Assembly (NCBI RefSeq): GCF_018736045.1
Contig: NZ_CP076132.1
Span: 610,001 to 674,000, forward strand
Source: Flammeovirga yaeyamensis
GTDB lineage: Bacteria > Bacteroidota > Bacteroidia > Cytophagales > Flammeovirgaceae
DNA length: 64,000 bases
Direction of reading: 5' to 3'
In this document: piece after piece, positions 25,716 to 36,900 of the stretch
How the letters are laid out: every line of letters starts with the position of its first letter
Position numbering within the stretch: the stretch's first letter is position 1
Notes under the pieces: generated by a model
Told to the model about the DNA's origin: nothing
Database searches by the model: none
The model's input: only the letters and a program-made list of their open reading frames with translations
Made by a program: the position numbers and the translations under genes

Positions 25716-27161
25716 ATGATGAATAATTATATTAATAGGAATATAGATTCTACTAAACTGATATTCTTTGGCCTCTTTTTCTGTTTTGTTCAAAGTTTTG
25801 CTCAAAATAAACATCAATTAGTTGATAAAGAATTGAAGTTATTACTTTCCAAAGAATGGATGCAAGGTGCCTCGGTATCGTTCAAGGTAACTTCAATAAA
25901 AAATAAGAATTTCGATTATGACTATCAATCCAATATTTCTTTAACACCAGCATCCATTACTAAGTTATTTTCCACAGCGAATGCACTTGATAAATTGGGG
26001 AGTAATTATAGGTACGAAACTAAAATTTCTTATTCAGGGAGTTATCAAAATGGTGTATTAGATGGTAATTTAATTATTCATGGTAGTGGAGATCCGACCT
26101 TAAGATTGGCTCAGTTGGATAGTGCTATTGCTGCAAGTTTACCCGATCTGAAAAAGATTACAGGAAAAATTGTGGCCGATGCAACCCTATATGGTAAACA
26201 AACCACTCCTTATAAATGGGTTTGGGAAGATTTAGGAAACTATTATGGAGCAGGTGTCAATAGCTTAAATATTGATGATAATATCTATAATATTTATTTG
26301 AATACGGGTAATACTGGAGAAAAAGCTGAAATCGTTTCGATAACACCTAAAACGCCTTATTTAACCGTAGAAGCTGATGTTTTATCGGGAGAACAAGGAA
26401 CGGGTGACAATTCGTTTATTTTCTCTTCTCCTTATTCAAATAGTCATATTATTAGAGGAACTTTACCTCCTAATCGTAAAAACTTTAAGGTAAAAGGCGG
26501 TGTGACGGATCCTGATTATCATGCAATTTATATGTTGAGAACCACTTTAGTAGAAAGGGGCGTATCTATTGGTGAAGGGTGTATTGAAGTGATTTATCAT
26601 AAAAGTAAACTTACTGATTTACATGAGTTGACATCGGTGAAATCCATACCAATTTCTAAAATTATTGATAAAACAAATAAAAAAAGTATCAATCTATATG
26701 CGGAAGCGCTAGCAAAGACCGTTACTATAAAAGAAAAGAATTCTATTCTACCTGATAGTGTATCAAAAAGCGTTATAGATTTTGTGAGCTCTCTGGGTGG
26801 TAGTTCTAAAGGAATATTTCTTGAAGATGGTAGTGGTTTGTCTCCTTTTGGTGCATTTTCTGCTAGCCATATGGTCGATTTTTTAATTGGAATTAAAGAA
26901 AAAGACTACTTTGAAGACTTTGAAAAATCTCTTGCTAAAACAGGTCAATCAGGTACCTTAAAGTATTTTTGTCGCTATAATGGGGCAAAAGGAAAGATTT
27001 TAGGAAAGAGTGGATCTATGAGAAGAGTGAGAAGTTATGCAGGTTATATTAAAACAAATAATGACGTTTTAGTATTTACGATAATCATAAATAATTTTTC
27101 ATGTAATCATAAAACCCTACGTAAGGCTTTAGAACCTCTTATGGAAGAATTAAGTAAATAG
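25716..27161 (+). CDS. dacB: D-alanyl-D-alanine carboxypeptidase/endopeptidase, PBP4 (S13) family
   Basis: A 481-residue periplasmic penicillin-binding protein of family S13 that trims peptidoglycan stem peptides or cuts crosslinks. A signal region (about 13-30) precedes the catalytic motifs: SxxK at Ser80-Lys83 in LTPASITKLF, SxN in KKSINLYAEAL, and the third motif as KSG in LGKSGSMRRVRSYAG. The family-typical insert domain lies between the first two motifs. The gene can start at 25716 or the next ATG. It faces the phoH operon head to head. Confidence 0.9.
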   Translation: MMNNYINRNIDSTKLIFFGLFFCFVQSFAQNKHQLVDKELKLLLSKEWMQGASVSFKVTSIKNKNFDYDYQSNISLTPASITKLFSTANALDKLGSNYRYETKISYSGSYQNGVLDGNLIIHGSGDPTLRLAQLDSAIAASLPDLKKITGKIVADATLYGKQTTPYKWVWEDLGNYYGAGVNSLNIDDNIYNIYLNTGNTGEKAEIVSITPKTPYLTVEADVLSGEQGTGDNSFIFSSPYSNSHIIRGTLPPNRKNFKVKGGVTDPDYHAIYMLRTTLVERGVSIGEGCIEVIYHKSKLTDLHELTSVKSIPISKIIDKTNKKSINLYAEALAKTVTIKEKNSILPDSVSKSVIDFVSSLGGSSKGIFLEDGSGLSPFGAFSASHMVDFLIGIKEKDYFEDFEKSLAKTGQSGTLKYFCRYNGAKGKILGKSGSMRRVRSYAGYIKTNNDVLVFTIIINNFSCNHKTLRKALEPLMEELSK

Positions 27162-27177
27162 AATTTTTTTGATGATC

Positions 27178-27199
27178 AAATCATGTTTCGTCATGATTT
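27178..27199 (+). terminator. Weak terminator-like hairpin after dacB
   Basis: AAATCATG (27178-27185) pairs with CATGATTT (27192-27199), with a few T following. Confidence 0.4.
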
Positions 27200-27346
27200 T
27201 TGCACATAAAATCATACTAATAATTGGAATGATTATATAATCATGTTTAAATTGTAAGTGTGAGGTGGAATGAATCTGATTTTCAGATTGATATACCATT
27301 TTTTAATCAATGGCCTCAACTTTTGTCCCGAATTCACGGTAAGCCT

Positions 27347-30300
27347 ATGTTTTTGAAGAAATTAATTACTACAACATTTGTCCTCATCAGTCTTCTTGCG
27401 TTTACTAATCAAACCCATGCACAAAACACAAATGAACTGAAGACAAAGATAAAATCACTACCTGATGGAAAATTGAAGGTAGATAAACTTATTGAGCTTT
27501 CTAGAATAGAGCTGGAGCAGAGTAATTTCGATGCGATGAAAATCACAACGGATCGAGCTTACAACATCTCTCAAAAAATTGGATACCGTTTGGGAGAAGC
27601 AAATGCTTTACTTTTAAAGTCTACCATGTATAAACTTAAAAGAGACTTTAATACCGCCATTGAGTACGGTATTAACTCGATTAAGATTTTTGAGGTGGTG
27701 AATGATGACGTTTCTTTATATGATGCCTATTCTGATATCTGTTTCTTATACCAAGACTGGGGTATTTACGAAAATGCAATTGAATACATGGTCAAAGCAT
27801 TGGGAGTGGCCGAAAGAATGAATGATAAAAAACGTCAGCAAGAGATATGGAGTTTATTGGGTAATGCCTATCAGCGATTAGCAAATTATGACCGTGCATT
27901 ATTTTATTTCAGAAAAGGGGCAGATTATCTGAAAGAAAGAGAGGCATATTACCACGATCCAAACGATTTGCAGGCTTATAATACAGCTTTAGCACAGATT
28001 GCCAGTATCGAAATGGCAAGAAAAAACTACGAGACTGTAAAAAATATCAACGAAGAAATTCTTGCTAACAAAGAAAAACTAGGTGATGAAGAGGGTAAAT
28101 TTGTACCTCTGAATGATATCGGTGTATGTTACGTACGTTTACATAAGCCAGAAAAAGCCTTACAATATTTTAAGAAGGCCTTAGAAATTAACAGAAAACT
28201 AGGTAAGCCAGAAGAAAAAAGTGCTACTCTATTGATGAACATTGGTACACAGGCCAATCAGTCAAGAAGATATGGTGAAGCACTTAAGGCCTACAACGAT
28301 GTATTAAAAATTAGATTAGCAGGAGGAAAGCCTAAAGAAATTGCAGTAGTTTATTCTTATATCGCTTCTGTACACACAGGTAGAGGTAACCTTCAAGAAG
28401 CCATTAAATACTACGAAAAAAGTGGCAAAATGGCACAACAAGCAGGAGATATTTCTGGTGTGGAAAAAAGTTTGAAACACATTTCAGATATCTACCGTTC
28501 GATGAATGACTACAAGAGAGCCTATAATACTTTATCAAGAAGACTTTCTTTAAAAGATAGTTTGATCCGAATAGAGAGTATTAAGCTTAAGAAAATTACT
28601 GAAAACCGTTTAGCAGCTCAGAAAAAAGAAAAAGAAATTGACCTTCTTATCATGAACCAAAAGGTGAATGAAGCGACCATGAAAAGTTTGGAAGAACAGA
28701 ATGCTCGTAAGGCCAAAGATCTTGAGATCATGCAGCGTGAGCAGTATATTAAGGAACAAGAACTAATTCAGAAAGAACTTGAGCAAAAGAGACAGCAACA
28801 GGAACTTCAGTTAACCATGACAGCCTTGGAAGCTGAGCAGATTGCCAAAGAAAACTCTCAACTTCAAAGAATTAAGAAGGTAAACGAATTAAAGATTAAG
28901 GAAAACGAAACGGATGCGAAACGTAAGCAAAGAGAATTAGAACTCCTTGAACGAGATAAGCAAATCCGTGATAACAAAATTAAGCAGCAGGAAGAAAACA
29001 AGAGAATCTACCTTGGCATGTTTGGTTTGTTATTCATCGTGATGGTCTTGATTATCATTGGTTACTTCCAAAACCGTAGAAAGAACTTGAAATTAGCCTC
29101 TAAAAACGAGGAGATTTTAGGTCAGAATGTAGAGATTGAAAAACAAAGAGACGAATTATCTGCGGCCAACTCACAAATTGAAAAAGCTTACGATAACATT
29201 CAGGTACTATCGGACTTTGGTCAGAAAATTACCGCGATTCTTGATTTGGAATCAATTAACTGGACAGCTTATGCATACATCAATACCTTAATGGATGCAG
29301 CGGTGTTTGGTATTGGTATTTACCGTGAGAATTATGATAAAATCGAGTATATCAATTTCTTGGAAAATGGTTTAACTCTTCCTCTATTTAGTACTGATTT
29401 ATCAGCAAAAAATAGTTTAACTACTCTTTGTTATAAAACGAGTGAGGAAATTGTGATCAATGATTATGAATATGAAATTGATAATTACTTGAGACAAGAA
29501 CCGGAATTTAGAACCTCTCAGCGTCCAAATTCATTGGTGTACTTACCTCTAATCACAGAGAAAAACTTAGGTGTTTTAACGGTACAGAGTTATAACAAGC
29601 ATGCATATACAAGAAACGAGTTGAACATCTTGAGAACACTTGCTTCTTACTGTGCAATTGCCTTAACCAACGCCAACGCTTATCAAGAGATTGATAACAA
29701 GAACAAGAGTATTACCGACTCCATTCGATATGCACAAACGATCCAGAGAGCCATTCTTCCTTCCAATGCGAAGATTCAGACAGGTCTATTGGAAAACTTT
29801 GTATTCTTTAAGCCTAAAGATATTGTATCGGGAGATTTCTTCTGGTTTACTAAGATCGATGAGAAACTGAATAAGTTATCGTTCAGTAAAACGGATATAG
29901 AAGAAAGAATATTTATCGCAGCTTTAGACTGTACTGGACACGGTGTACCGGGTGGTTTCATGTCGATGATTGGTAACACATTATTGAACGAGATTATTAA
30001 CCAGAAAGGTATTTACGATCCTGCCAAAATTCTTGATATGCTAAACGAAGGTGTAATCGACGCCCTTCACCAAGAAAACAAGAGTAATGACGATGGTATG
30101 GACGTTTGTTTAGTGATGATTGAGAAGAGTATCTCAGGCGAAACTAAATTGATCTTCTCTGGAGCGAAACGATCGTTGTTCATCAAAGAGCCAGGAGGAA
30201 CTGAATTAATCGAAGTAAAAGGTGATAACAAATCAATTGGTGGTGTACATAGAAGAAAATCATCAAAAGTAAGTTTCACGAATAAAGAAGTAGAAGCAAA

Positions 30301-30517
30301 AGCAGGTTCATCTATTTATCTAACTACCGACGGTCTTCAAGATCAAAACAATAAAGATGGTAAGAAATTCGGTAAAGTAAAATTGACAGATTTACTTTTA
30401 GAAAATGCGGATAAACCGATGCTAGAGCAAAAATCAGCTTTAGAAAATGCATTGAATGAGCATATGGGAGATATTCCTCAAAGGGACGATATTACAGTTC
30501 TAGGAGTGAGGTTATAA
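27347..30517 (+). CDS. TPR / coiled-coil / GAF / SpoIIE-type PP2C phosphatase sensor
   Basis: A 1056-residue membrane signalling protein. A signal peptide (about 1-25) precedes six or more tetratricopeptide repeats (about 60-390), a long charged coiled coil (about 400-550), a membrane segment at about 555-575, a second coiled coil, a GAF domain (about 620-780) and a SpoIIE/PP2C phosphatase domain (about 800-1056). The metal-binding motifs are visible in SGDFFW, ALDCTGHGVPGGFMSM, DDGMDVCL, TTDGLQDQ and RDDITVLGV. So the TPR part lies in the periplasm and the phosphatase in the cytoplasm. Such proteins probably dephosphorylate an anti-sigma-type antagonist. I start at ATG 27347 because it gives a signal peptide; the frame extends to a GTG at 27260. 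Confidence 0.85.
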   Translation: MFLKKLITTTFVLISLLAFTNQTHAQNTNELKTKIKSLPDGKLKVDKLIELSRIELEQSNFDAMKITTDRAYNISQKIGYRLGEANALLLKSTMYKLKRDFNTAIEYGINSIKIFEVVNDDVSLYDAYSDICFLYQDWGIYENAIEYMVKALGVAERMNDKKRQQEIWSLLGNAYQRLANYDRALFYFRKGADYLKEREAYYHDPNDLQAYNTALAQIASIEMARKNYETVKNINEEILANKEKLGDEEGKFVPLNDIGVCYVRLHKPEKALQYFKKALEINRKLGKPEEKSATLLMNIGTQANQSRRYGEALKAYNDVLKIRLAGGKPKEIAVVYSYIASVHTGRGNLQEAIKYYEKSGKMAQQAGDISGVEKSLKHISDIYRSMNDYKRAYNTLSRRLSLKDSLIRIESIKLKKITENRLAAQKKEKEIDLLIMNQKVNEATMKSLEEQNARKAKDLEIMQREQYIKEQELIQKELEQKRQQQELQLTMTALEAEQIAKENSQLQRIKKVNELKIKENETDAKRKQRELELLERDKQIRDNKIKQQEENKRIYLGMFGLLFIVMVLIIIGYFQNRRKNLKLASKNEEILGQNVEIEKQRDELSAANSQIEKAYDNIQVLSDFGQKITAILDLESINWTAYAYINTLMDAAVFGIGIYRENYDKIEYINFLENGLTLPLFSTDLSAKNSLTTLCYKTSEEIVINDYEYEIDNYLRQEPEFRTSQRPNSLVYLPLITEKNLGVLTVQSYNKHAYTRNELNILRTLASYCAIALTNANAYQEIDNKNKSITDSIRYAQTIQRAILPSNAKIQTGLLENFVFFKPKDIVSGDFFWFTKIDEKLNKLSFSKTDIEERIFIAALDCTGHGVPGGFMSMIGNTLLNEIINQKGIYDPAKILDMLNEGVIDALHQENKSNDDGMDVCLVMIEKSISGETKLIFSGAKRSLFIKEPGGTELIEVKGDNKSIGGVHRRKSSKVSFTNKEVEAKAGSSIYLTTDGLQDQNNKDGKKFGKVKLTDLLLENADKPMLEQKSALENALNEHMGDIPQRDDITVLGVRL

Positions 30518-30536
30518 TACCATTAATAGATAAATG

Positions 30537-30574
30537 AATGAGGTAAGTTGTTAGTCGGCTTACCTCATTTTTTG
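30537..30574 (+). terminator. Terminator overlapping the end of the convergent gene
   Basis: AATGAGGTAAG (30537-30547) pairs with CTTACCTCATT (30559-30569), followed by TTTTT. It overlaps the stop codon region of the next minus-strand gene. Confidence 0.85.
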
Positions 30575-32637
30575 TATATATTGATTTCAGAGAATATTAG
30601 CGGTTGTTCTCTATCTTTTTGTTCATAAGTGATGTGAAATAGTTTATCATAGTAGTAAGGAGATTTACTAATAGGCCTTGTCACTTTTAATACAATCTTG
30701 GAGTTATCAATTGGTGTAAAAGGAATGTTTAGCACACCCCATTTATTCGCTAAAACCGAATATCTCTCAGGACTACCATTATAGCCTATCATTTTATCGT
30801 TTTGATATATTTTTAATCGATTATAATTCAAACTGTCTTGATGGTAGTTATAGTTCCAGATACTCATTTCGTAATTTTGTCCAAGAACTAGAGAATCGAT
30901 TTCTATAGTCATTAAATCTTGATTTGCTTTTGTCGCGATTATCAATTGTTCGTTATTTTCGATGAAAAGAGAATCTACTTTTTTAAGAGTGAGAATACTA
31001 TTCTCTCTAAGTTGATTTAAAGAAGATTTTGGAGGTAAAAAGTCACTTATTGGAACAGTGTACATTAAATCGGTCTTAACTGATGAAATATTTTTCCAAT
31101 GAGGTGCAAATAAAGAATCCACAGTGATGACGAGTACATTCTTTTCCCAATTGATTTTTGAAAACAATTGCTCACTATATTCTATGGAAGGTAAAAGTAA
31201 TTGGTCGGTATAATGAGCCTCTTCAAACGATAAACGGGAGTAATAGGTATTTAAGCTTGGAATACCAAAATGATAAGAAAGAGAGTATAATAATTCTCTT
31301 GCAAATCGGTTTTTTGGATCTTTATCACTTATACTGTTACTATTGAAAACAGCGTATAAGACTTCAATATTTTCTGTATCAAGTTCATATTTATTTTCTG
31401 AAAATATATTTTCCTTCATCAAGCTTTCTTTCATAATATCTTTATGATAAAAATAACATTCAGAAATGCCTAAGATTAAAATTGAATATATAATCCATTT
31501 ATTGAGATTTTGATGGAGGAAAATAAGCATCCCTATTAGAATAAGAATATAGAAAATCCAGCCAAAACGTAACAAATCTCTAATTTGTTCTAGTGGTGGT
31601 AATATTTTAAATAAGAAATCAAATCTTATAAATAAAGTAAGTCCATATCCGAAAAAGAGAAGACTGCTAATTGTTAAAATATAAACAGAAACATCAATCT
31701 CTTTTTTGATATAAAGATTTCTAATAAATAGGATTAGACTTATTGCTAAAAAAATCCAGAAATAAAACCTTAACTGAAGACTATCAAATAGATAAAGGTT
31801 TTTGAAAAGTAGTTTATCAAAAATATTTTTTGATGATATGGCAAAATCATATAGAATCGTAAAGTGTTTCGTTCTCCATAAATGATCATCTGATAAACGA
31901 ACAGAGAAATAATAAATAATTGTAGGAATTAAAAATGAAGTAAAACCAATAGCAATTGTCTTTTTTGAATAGTTGGAGAGAATAAATAAACCTAGAAAAA
32001 TACATAATGTTGTTGCTGCCCAAAGTGTTCCTGTATATCCATGAGCAAAATATCCTATTAAATTGAATAGGGAAATGTATATCAAATATTTCCAGTGGGC
32101 CGTAGAAGTATATTTAAAAATAAAATAAATAAGTAGGGGAGAAATGATAATGTAGAATAAGCCAAAATGTAGAAGTATTCTACTGTTTACGGGGTTGCCT
32201 AAAGTAATAAGTAATGCCCCTAATACACTAATTATGGGATCACAATTGAAGTGCTTAAACAATTTGATACAACCAAAATAACAGATTGGGAAACATATCA
32301 GCATACTATAGTGTAAGATGCCAACAGAATAGGTGTTTAGGTCTATTCCTATAGATTTTAATAGATAAATACTGTAAGATAATATGGGTACAGAATCACT
32401 AAATAAGATTACTTCTCCAAAAGGATAGTTCATGGCATTAGCATTGCCAAATTTTGCGACCCAAGCATATAAATAATAATTTTTTATACCATCAACTCCA
32501 ATGTCACATAGTAAGAAGCTATTCGGGTGAAAAATAATCTGATGAAAATTTAGGAAAAGAAATAGTATCAGGAAGATAAACCCTCCTAATTGTATTTTTA
32601 GGTCAGTACCGAAACTGTTTTTGTTTAGTAAATTCAT
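30565..32637 (-). CDS. Large polytopic membrane protein, GT-C/YfhO-like
   Basis: A 690-residue protein that I place only by layout. Residues 1-400 hold about 11-12 hydrophobic segments, and about 400-690 form a soluble, beta-rich domain outside the membrane. An acidic motif FLLCDIGVDGIKNYYLYAW follows the first membrane segment, as in GT-C glycosyltransferases and YfhO-like proteins, where the Asp binds a lipid-linked sugar. A sugar-transfer role in surface glycan or glycoprotein synthesis is plausible but unproven. The region looks more AT-rich than the neighbouring housekeeping genes. It is divergent from the next gene by 151 bp. Confidence 0.55.
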   Translation of the reverse strand: MNLLNKNSFGTDLKIQLGGFIFLILFLFLNFHQIIFHPNSFLLCDIGVDGIKNYYLYAWVAKFGNANAMNYPFGEVILFSDSVPILSYSIYLLKSIGIDLNTYSVGILHYSMLICFPICYFGCIKLFKHFNCDPIISVLGALLITLGNPVNSRILLHFGLFYIIISPLLIYFIFKYTSTAHWKYLIYISLFNLIGYFAHGYTGTLWAATTLCIFLGLFILSNYSKKTIAIGFTSFLIPTIIYYFSVRLSDDHLWRTKHFTILYDFAISSKNIFDKLLFKNLYLFDSLQLRFYFWIFLAISLILFIRNLYIKKEIDVSVYILTISSLLFFGYGLTLFIRFDFLFKILPPLEQIRDLLRFGWIFYILILIGMLIFLHQNLNKWIIYSILILGISECYFYHKDIMKESLMKENIFSENKYELDTENIEVLYAVFNSNSISDKDPKNRFARELLYSLSYHFGIPSLNTYYSRLSFEEAHYTDQLLLPSIEYSEQLFSKINWEKNVLVITVDSLFAPHWKNISSVKTDLMYTVPISDFLPPKSSLNQLRENSILTLKKVDSLFIENNEQLIIATKANQDLMTIEIDSLVLGQNYEMSIWNYNYHQDSLNYNRLKIYQNDKMIGYNGSPERYSVLANKWGVLNIPFTPIDNSKIVLKVTRPISKSPYYYDKLFHITYEQKDREQPLIFSEINIYKK

Positions 32638-32788
32638 TAAAAAATGTTGGATTCCCTAGTTACTATTTGGAGTTGAAAAAGTGTTGCTATTTACAAAATT
32701 AGTAGATTGCCTTAATAATAAGAATTGAATGATTATATTTTTGTATCCATAGAGCAATCTAGGTGATAAAGGACAAACATTTATTTTA

Positions 32789-33955
32789 ATGATAGAAAAC
32801 TTTTTGAAAAAAAATATAGGAGCTATAACGGCAATTCTATTTTTTACACCTCTATTTATTATAGCATTACAAACAGGTGTGTCATTAACAAATGATTCCT
32901 GTACATATTTAGCTTCTGCAATAAGTTGGGAGTCAAAAGGTGTTTTTTTAGATGTCTTTGGTAATGAAAATACAATTTGGCCACCTCTATATTCTGTTAT
33001 TTTATCATGGGTAGGTTTAAATGAACTAAATATTATTCTTTTACACTATTTCTCTATTTTAGGAAGTATCATATTGTGGATAAGAATATTTAGATCTACT
33101 TACTCTGAAATTAAATTTACTATTGTATTAAGTATTTTACTTTCGACATCAACAGGTTTTTTATTGTGCGAGAAATTTGTGTGGTCAGAATGTGTGTTTG
33201 TATTTCTTACGAGCCTTTTACTTATTAATTACTTAAAGTTTTTGAGTACATCAAAAAATAATTATTTGATAATAGCAACTATATCAGCTGCTCTTTTGCC
33301 ATTGCAAAGAATAGCAGGTTTATACATTATTATTTTAATATTATCAGGTAGCGTTCTTTTTTATACTGATGTGGTGATTAAAAATTATAAAAAACTTTTA
33401 GTGCATTATTTGATTGGGTTGCTACCATTTGTTTTGTGGTTCTCTCAATCTCTAGGAGGAATGTCAGAAAGAGAGGAAGCTACATTTGATATATCCTTTT
33501 TAGGAACTGTTCTTTACGATTACTTTTTGGTGACAAGCAGGTACCTTCTTCCTGTTTTTCATGATTCTTTTTTATTGGCTGGAGTAATTCTATTATTTGT
33601 TATTTTCTATTTTGGATTGATTAAAGGAGAACAAAAGATCAAGCTTTTTTCTTTTGTTTTCATAGGATATGTGATATTATATATAGTGACAATATTCTTA
33701 AAAAAAGCAGGTGATGGACACCAAGAAATGGAACGTTTTCTAACACCTTTGTATCCTGTTTTTTGTTTTATTATGTGCTATTTATTCCGAAGAATAGATC
33801 TACAAATAAAGAATAAAAGGAAAATATTTTTTATATCTATTTTAAGTTTATGGATGCTTTATCCTTGTTCAAGAGCTATAAAAAACAGCAAATTATATCA
33901 TCAACTCCCTCAAAAAACAGGAGTGAATATTCCTTGTGATTTTTTACTTCAGTAA
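32789..33955 (+). CDS. Putative GT-C-type glycosyltransferase or similar membrane protein
   Basis: A 388-residue polytopic protein with about 9-10 membrane segments. After the first segment is LTNDSCTYLASAISW, a loop Asp typical of the GT-C/ArnT-like fold. It lacks a soluble C-terminal domain and so is short for the group (usually 450-600 residues). It is divergent from the 690-residue gene and overlaps the 3' end of the porU2 gene tail-to-tail by 12 bp. Codon usage looks strongly A/T-rich. Function is inferred from topology only. Confidence 0.5.
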   Translation: MIENFLKKNIGAITAILFFTPLFIIALQTGVSLTNDSCTYLASAISWESKGVFLDVFGNENTIWPPLYSVILSWVGLNELNIILLHYFSILGSIILWIRIFRSTYSEIKFTIVLSILLSTSTGFLLCEKFVWSECVFVFLTSLLLINYLKFLSTSKNNYLIIATISAALLPLQRIAGLYIIILILSGSVLFYTDVVIKNYKKLLVHYLIGLLPFVLWFSQSLGGMSEREEATFDISFLGTVLYDYFLVTSRYLLPVFHDSFLLAGVILLFVIFYFGLIKGEQKIKLFSFVFIGYVILYIVTIFLKKAGDGHQEMERFLTPLYPVFCFIMCYLFRRIDLQIKNKRKIFFISILSLWMLYPCSRAIKNSKLYHQLPQKTGVNIPCDFLLQ

Positions 33956-36900
33956 ATATAATTTACCAATTTGATGTTTGAACAAGTTATCACCATTTCT
34001 CTCTAAATGTTTAAAGTCTCCATTGTCCTTTTGTGGAATGATCACTCTATACAGATACACTCCATTGGCTAATTGATCTCCAAATTCATCTCTCCCATCC
34101 CAGGCATAATCCGAAATATTTGTACCTATTCTTATAGGCCCTAATTCGTCTTTGAAGATTTCTTTAACAACTCTACCTGTCACAGTCATGATTTGAATTT
34201 TTAAATCTTCAGGAACTGAAGTACCTGTAATTTGGAAAACAAAACGAACAGCATCAGAAAATGGATTAGGGTAAGGATAGAAGTTGGTAATTGCTGCTTC
34301 TTTTACAATTTCGAAATCAACTCTTAATTTATACCCTTGTTCATCTGTTCTATCATATCCAGATCCATTGCCTGTTGGATCAGATCCAAATACTTCAATA
34401 GTATATCTACCAGAAGATAAAGTCCCATCTGTATCTAAAAGAGTGGGGTCTACAACATCATTAATATTAAAGTCTGTCATAATATGGTTACTACTTCCTA
34501 CATTATCGAAACCAATAGTGTTTAAATTGATGGTATAGGTTTGATCTTCTCCTTGCTTTTGTATAAATGCTTGGAGTAAAGTAGTTGTATCGGTGCCATT
34601 ATACCTAAAGAAGTTATCATTTAGATTAATGTGGTTATTCTCGTCTTGAAGACTAATATTTACTTTAGAACTAGGACTCACAATATCTCCACTTATGATT
34701 CTTGCACCATCAAATAATATTTCGATGAGCGGGTTTAAGGAGTCCTTTAATACATTGACTCTTTCATTTGCATTGTTATTACTGTAGATAATTTCGTGAG
34801 TAGACCTATCTGGGTTAACGTGAGTTGATATTTCTGTTTCTCCACTAAATCGTTTACTTGGATTGTCTCTATTCCAAGTATCAATTTCTAAACTTATTGG
34901 TTGAGAAGAGTTTCCTGGTAATTGTTGGATTCCGATAGTATCTCTGAAAGTAGAAAATTGATTATTTAGAGGGGAAAATTCAATTTCTACCATAATACTA
35001 TCCTTGAATGGGCTAGTACTTACATTATGAAACTCATAATTATAGGTGAGTATTTCTCCTTGTTGAATCTCTTTCTTTGTGAGATTATCAGTCAATAATA
35101 AAACTCCTTCAGGGCTTGGTTCATAAGCTACCCTCCAATTTCGTAGTTGTGCTGAAGTAGGGGTAGCACTTGCATCTGTCATTTCTAATTTCAATGAAAT
35201 CTCCTCATAATTTTTAATGGCAGCAATTCTTGATAAATCAAAGCCATTTGATGGTGAGACACCAGCATAATTGTAAATAGAATCTGTTGAAATAATTTGG
35301 TTATTAGCATCTCTTGTTAAACCAAATACGGTAGTTGATATAATATCATTGGCATCTGTTTCTACATTTAACCAATATCTAGAAAACAAAGATGAAGGTC
35401 CTATTGGTGGAGTCAATACTGTTGCAGTACTAATATTTCTTCTTATAGTAAAAGATTCATTTAACAATTGATTTGTTGCAGTTGCATAAAACGTCTGAGA
35501 AGTAGTACTAGCCATTTGGAATCTACTCCAACCAATAAAAGCTAAGCCGGGCTGAGTTAAACTACTTTGCATTTCTGTAAGGTCTAATCCTATTTCAGTA
35601 AATGCGGTAAGGTGTAGATCGTATGCATCTTTTTGAGGAGTACCATCAGCAGGTATATTATTCGTTTGGAAATCAAATGATCCGGCCATTATTGTTAGAA
35701 CATAATCTCCAGGTTCAATTGACTCAAATTTATAAGTTGGGTCAATGAATAATGCATGAGGACCGTTTCGAGTATATGGATCTCCACAGCAAATATTACC
35801 ACCTCTAAAATCTGTAGAATTAAACATTACGGCAACGGCAGGCATACCAGAACCACATTGTAAAGTTCCCCAATTTCGTTCTTGAGCCCCTTTAAATTCA
35901 CCGCTATTTTGATCAAAAACTAAGAATAATAGCTTGTCTCCTCCCTCTCCACTTCTTACACATTCTCCTTCAACTAAGAAAGTTTGTCCATTGACAGATA
36001 CTTGATAAAATTCACCACTGTTATAAGTTCCTCCACCGGCTTGTACATTTACAATAACATCATCGGTAGGGTATGTCCATGTTAAATCCTTTTCGTTTCC
36101 AGTTAAAGTAACTCCAGAGATATTATTTTGTTCCATTTGGTAAATAGAGCTTTGCATCCATCCATGTCCACTACTATTACTTATTTTTGTAAAAGACATG
36201 ATATCCCATATTTCATTGGAGTTGGTAGAAGGTCTAATTCTAACATAAACCACGGCTGAATCGGCTAATGAAGCAACAGGCAAATTCCATTTAAATAATT
36301 GTCTATCCTCTACAATTTCTTCAGCAAATACCATTGTAAAACCACTATCTAAAGATGCTTGGAATCTTACTCCTCTTTGTTGTTTATCCAAGCTATAGTC
36401 GTAAGCATAAAGATTTACATTATTTTCATGCGATACAGATAACTTTTGAGGATAGATAAAGTTGACTTTATTAGCATAAAACTGAGCACTAAGCGTCGCT
36501 GTGTTATTTATTTCAGAGATTTCGTTTTGAGTAATTAAAACTGATCCATCAGCTCCTATAGAATCACCAACTGTAACAATGATTTCATTATTACCAAAGC
36601 CAAGTATTTTATCTTCTGCTGAGTTGGTTACGGTAATGAGTGCTTCTGTATTGTTTTTAGGTGCTTGAATTGCTTCGCTTACAAAAACATTATTTGATAA
36701 TTGACCGTTGGCATATCTCCTGTTGACTTGAATATAAATGTTTTCTTTGTCAGAAGTCCTACCAAAATTATTTACCTTAATTCTGAGTTTATAAAAATCA
36801 TCACTTTCATTAAGTGTATTACTTTCTGGAATGATAGAGATTTCTTCTGATGAAACTGCAAAATCTACTTGAGCAGGAGCAATCTTAACATAAGGATCGC

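Noticed and set aside
27260-27346. N-terminal extension of the TPR-PP2C protein from a GTG
   Set aside because: The downstream ATG gives a proper signal peptide; the extension would bury it.
30565-33955. A complete horizontally acquired island
   Set aside because: Only an impression of higher AT content; no integrase, tRNA junction or flanking repeats were seen.
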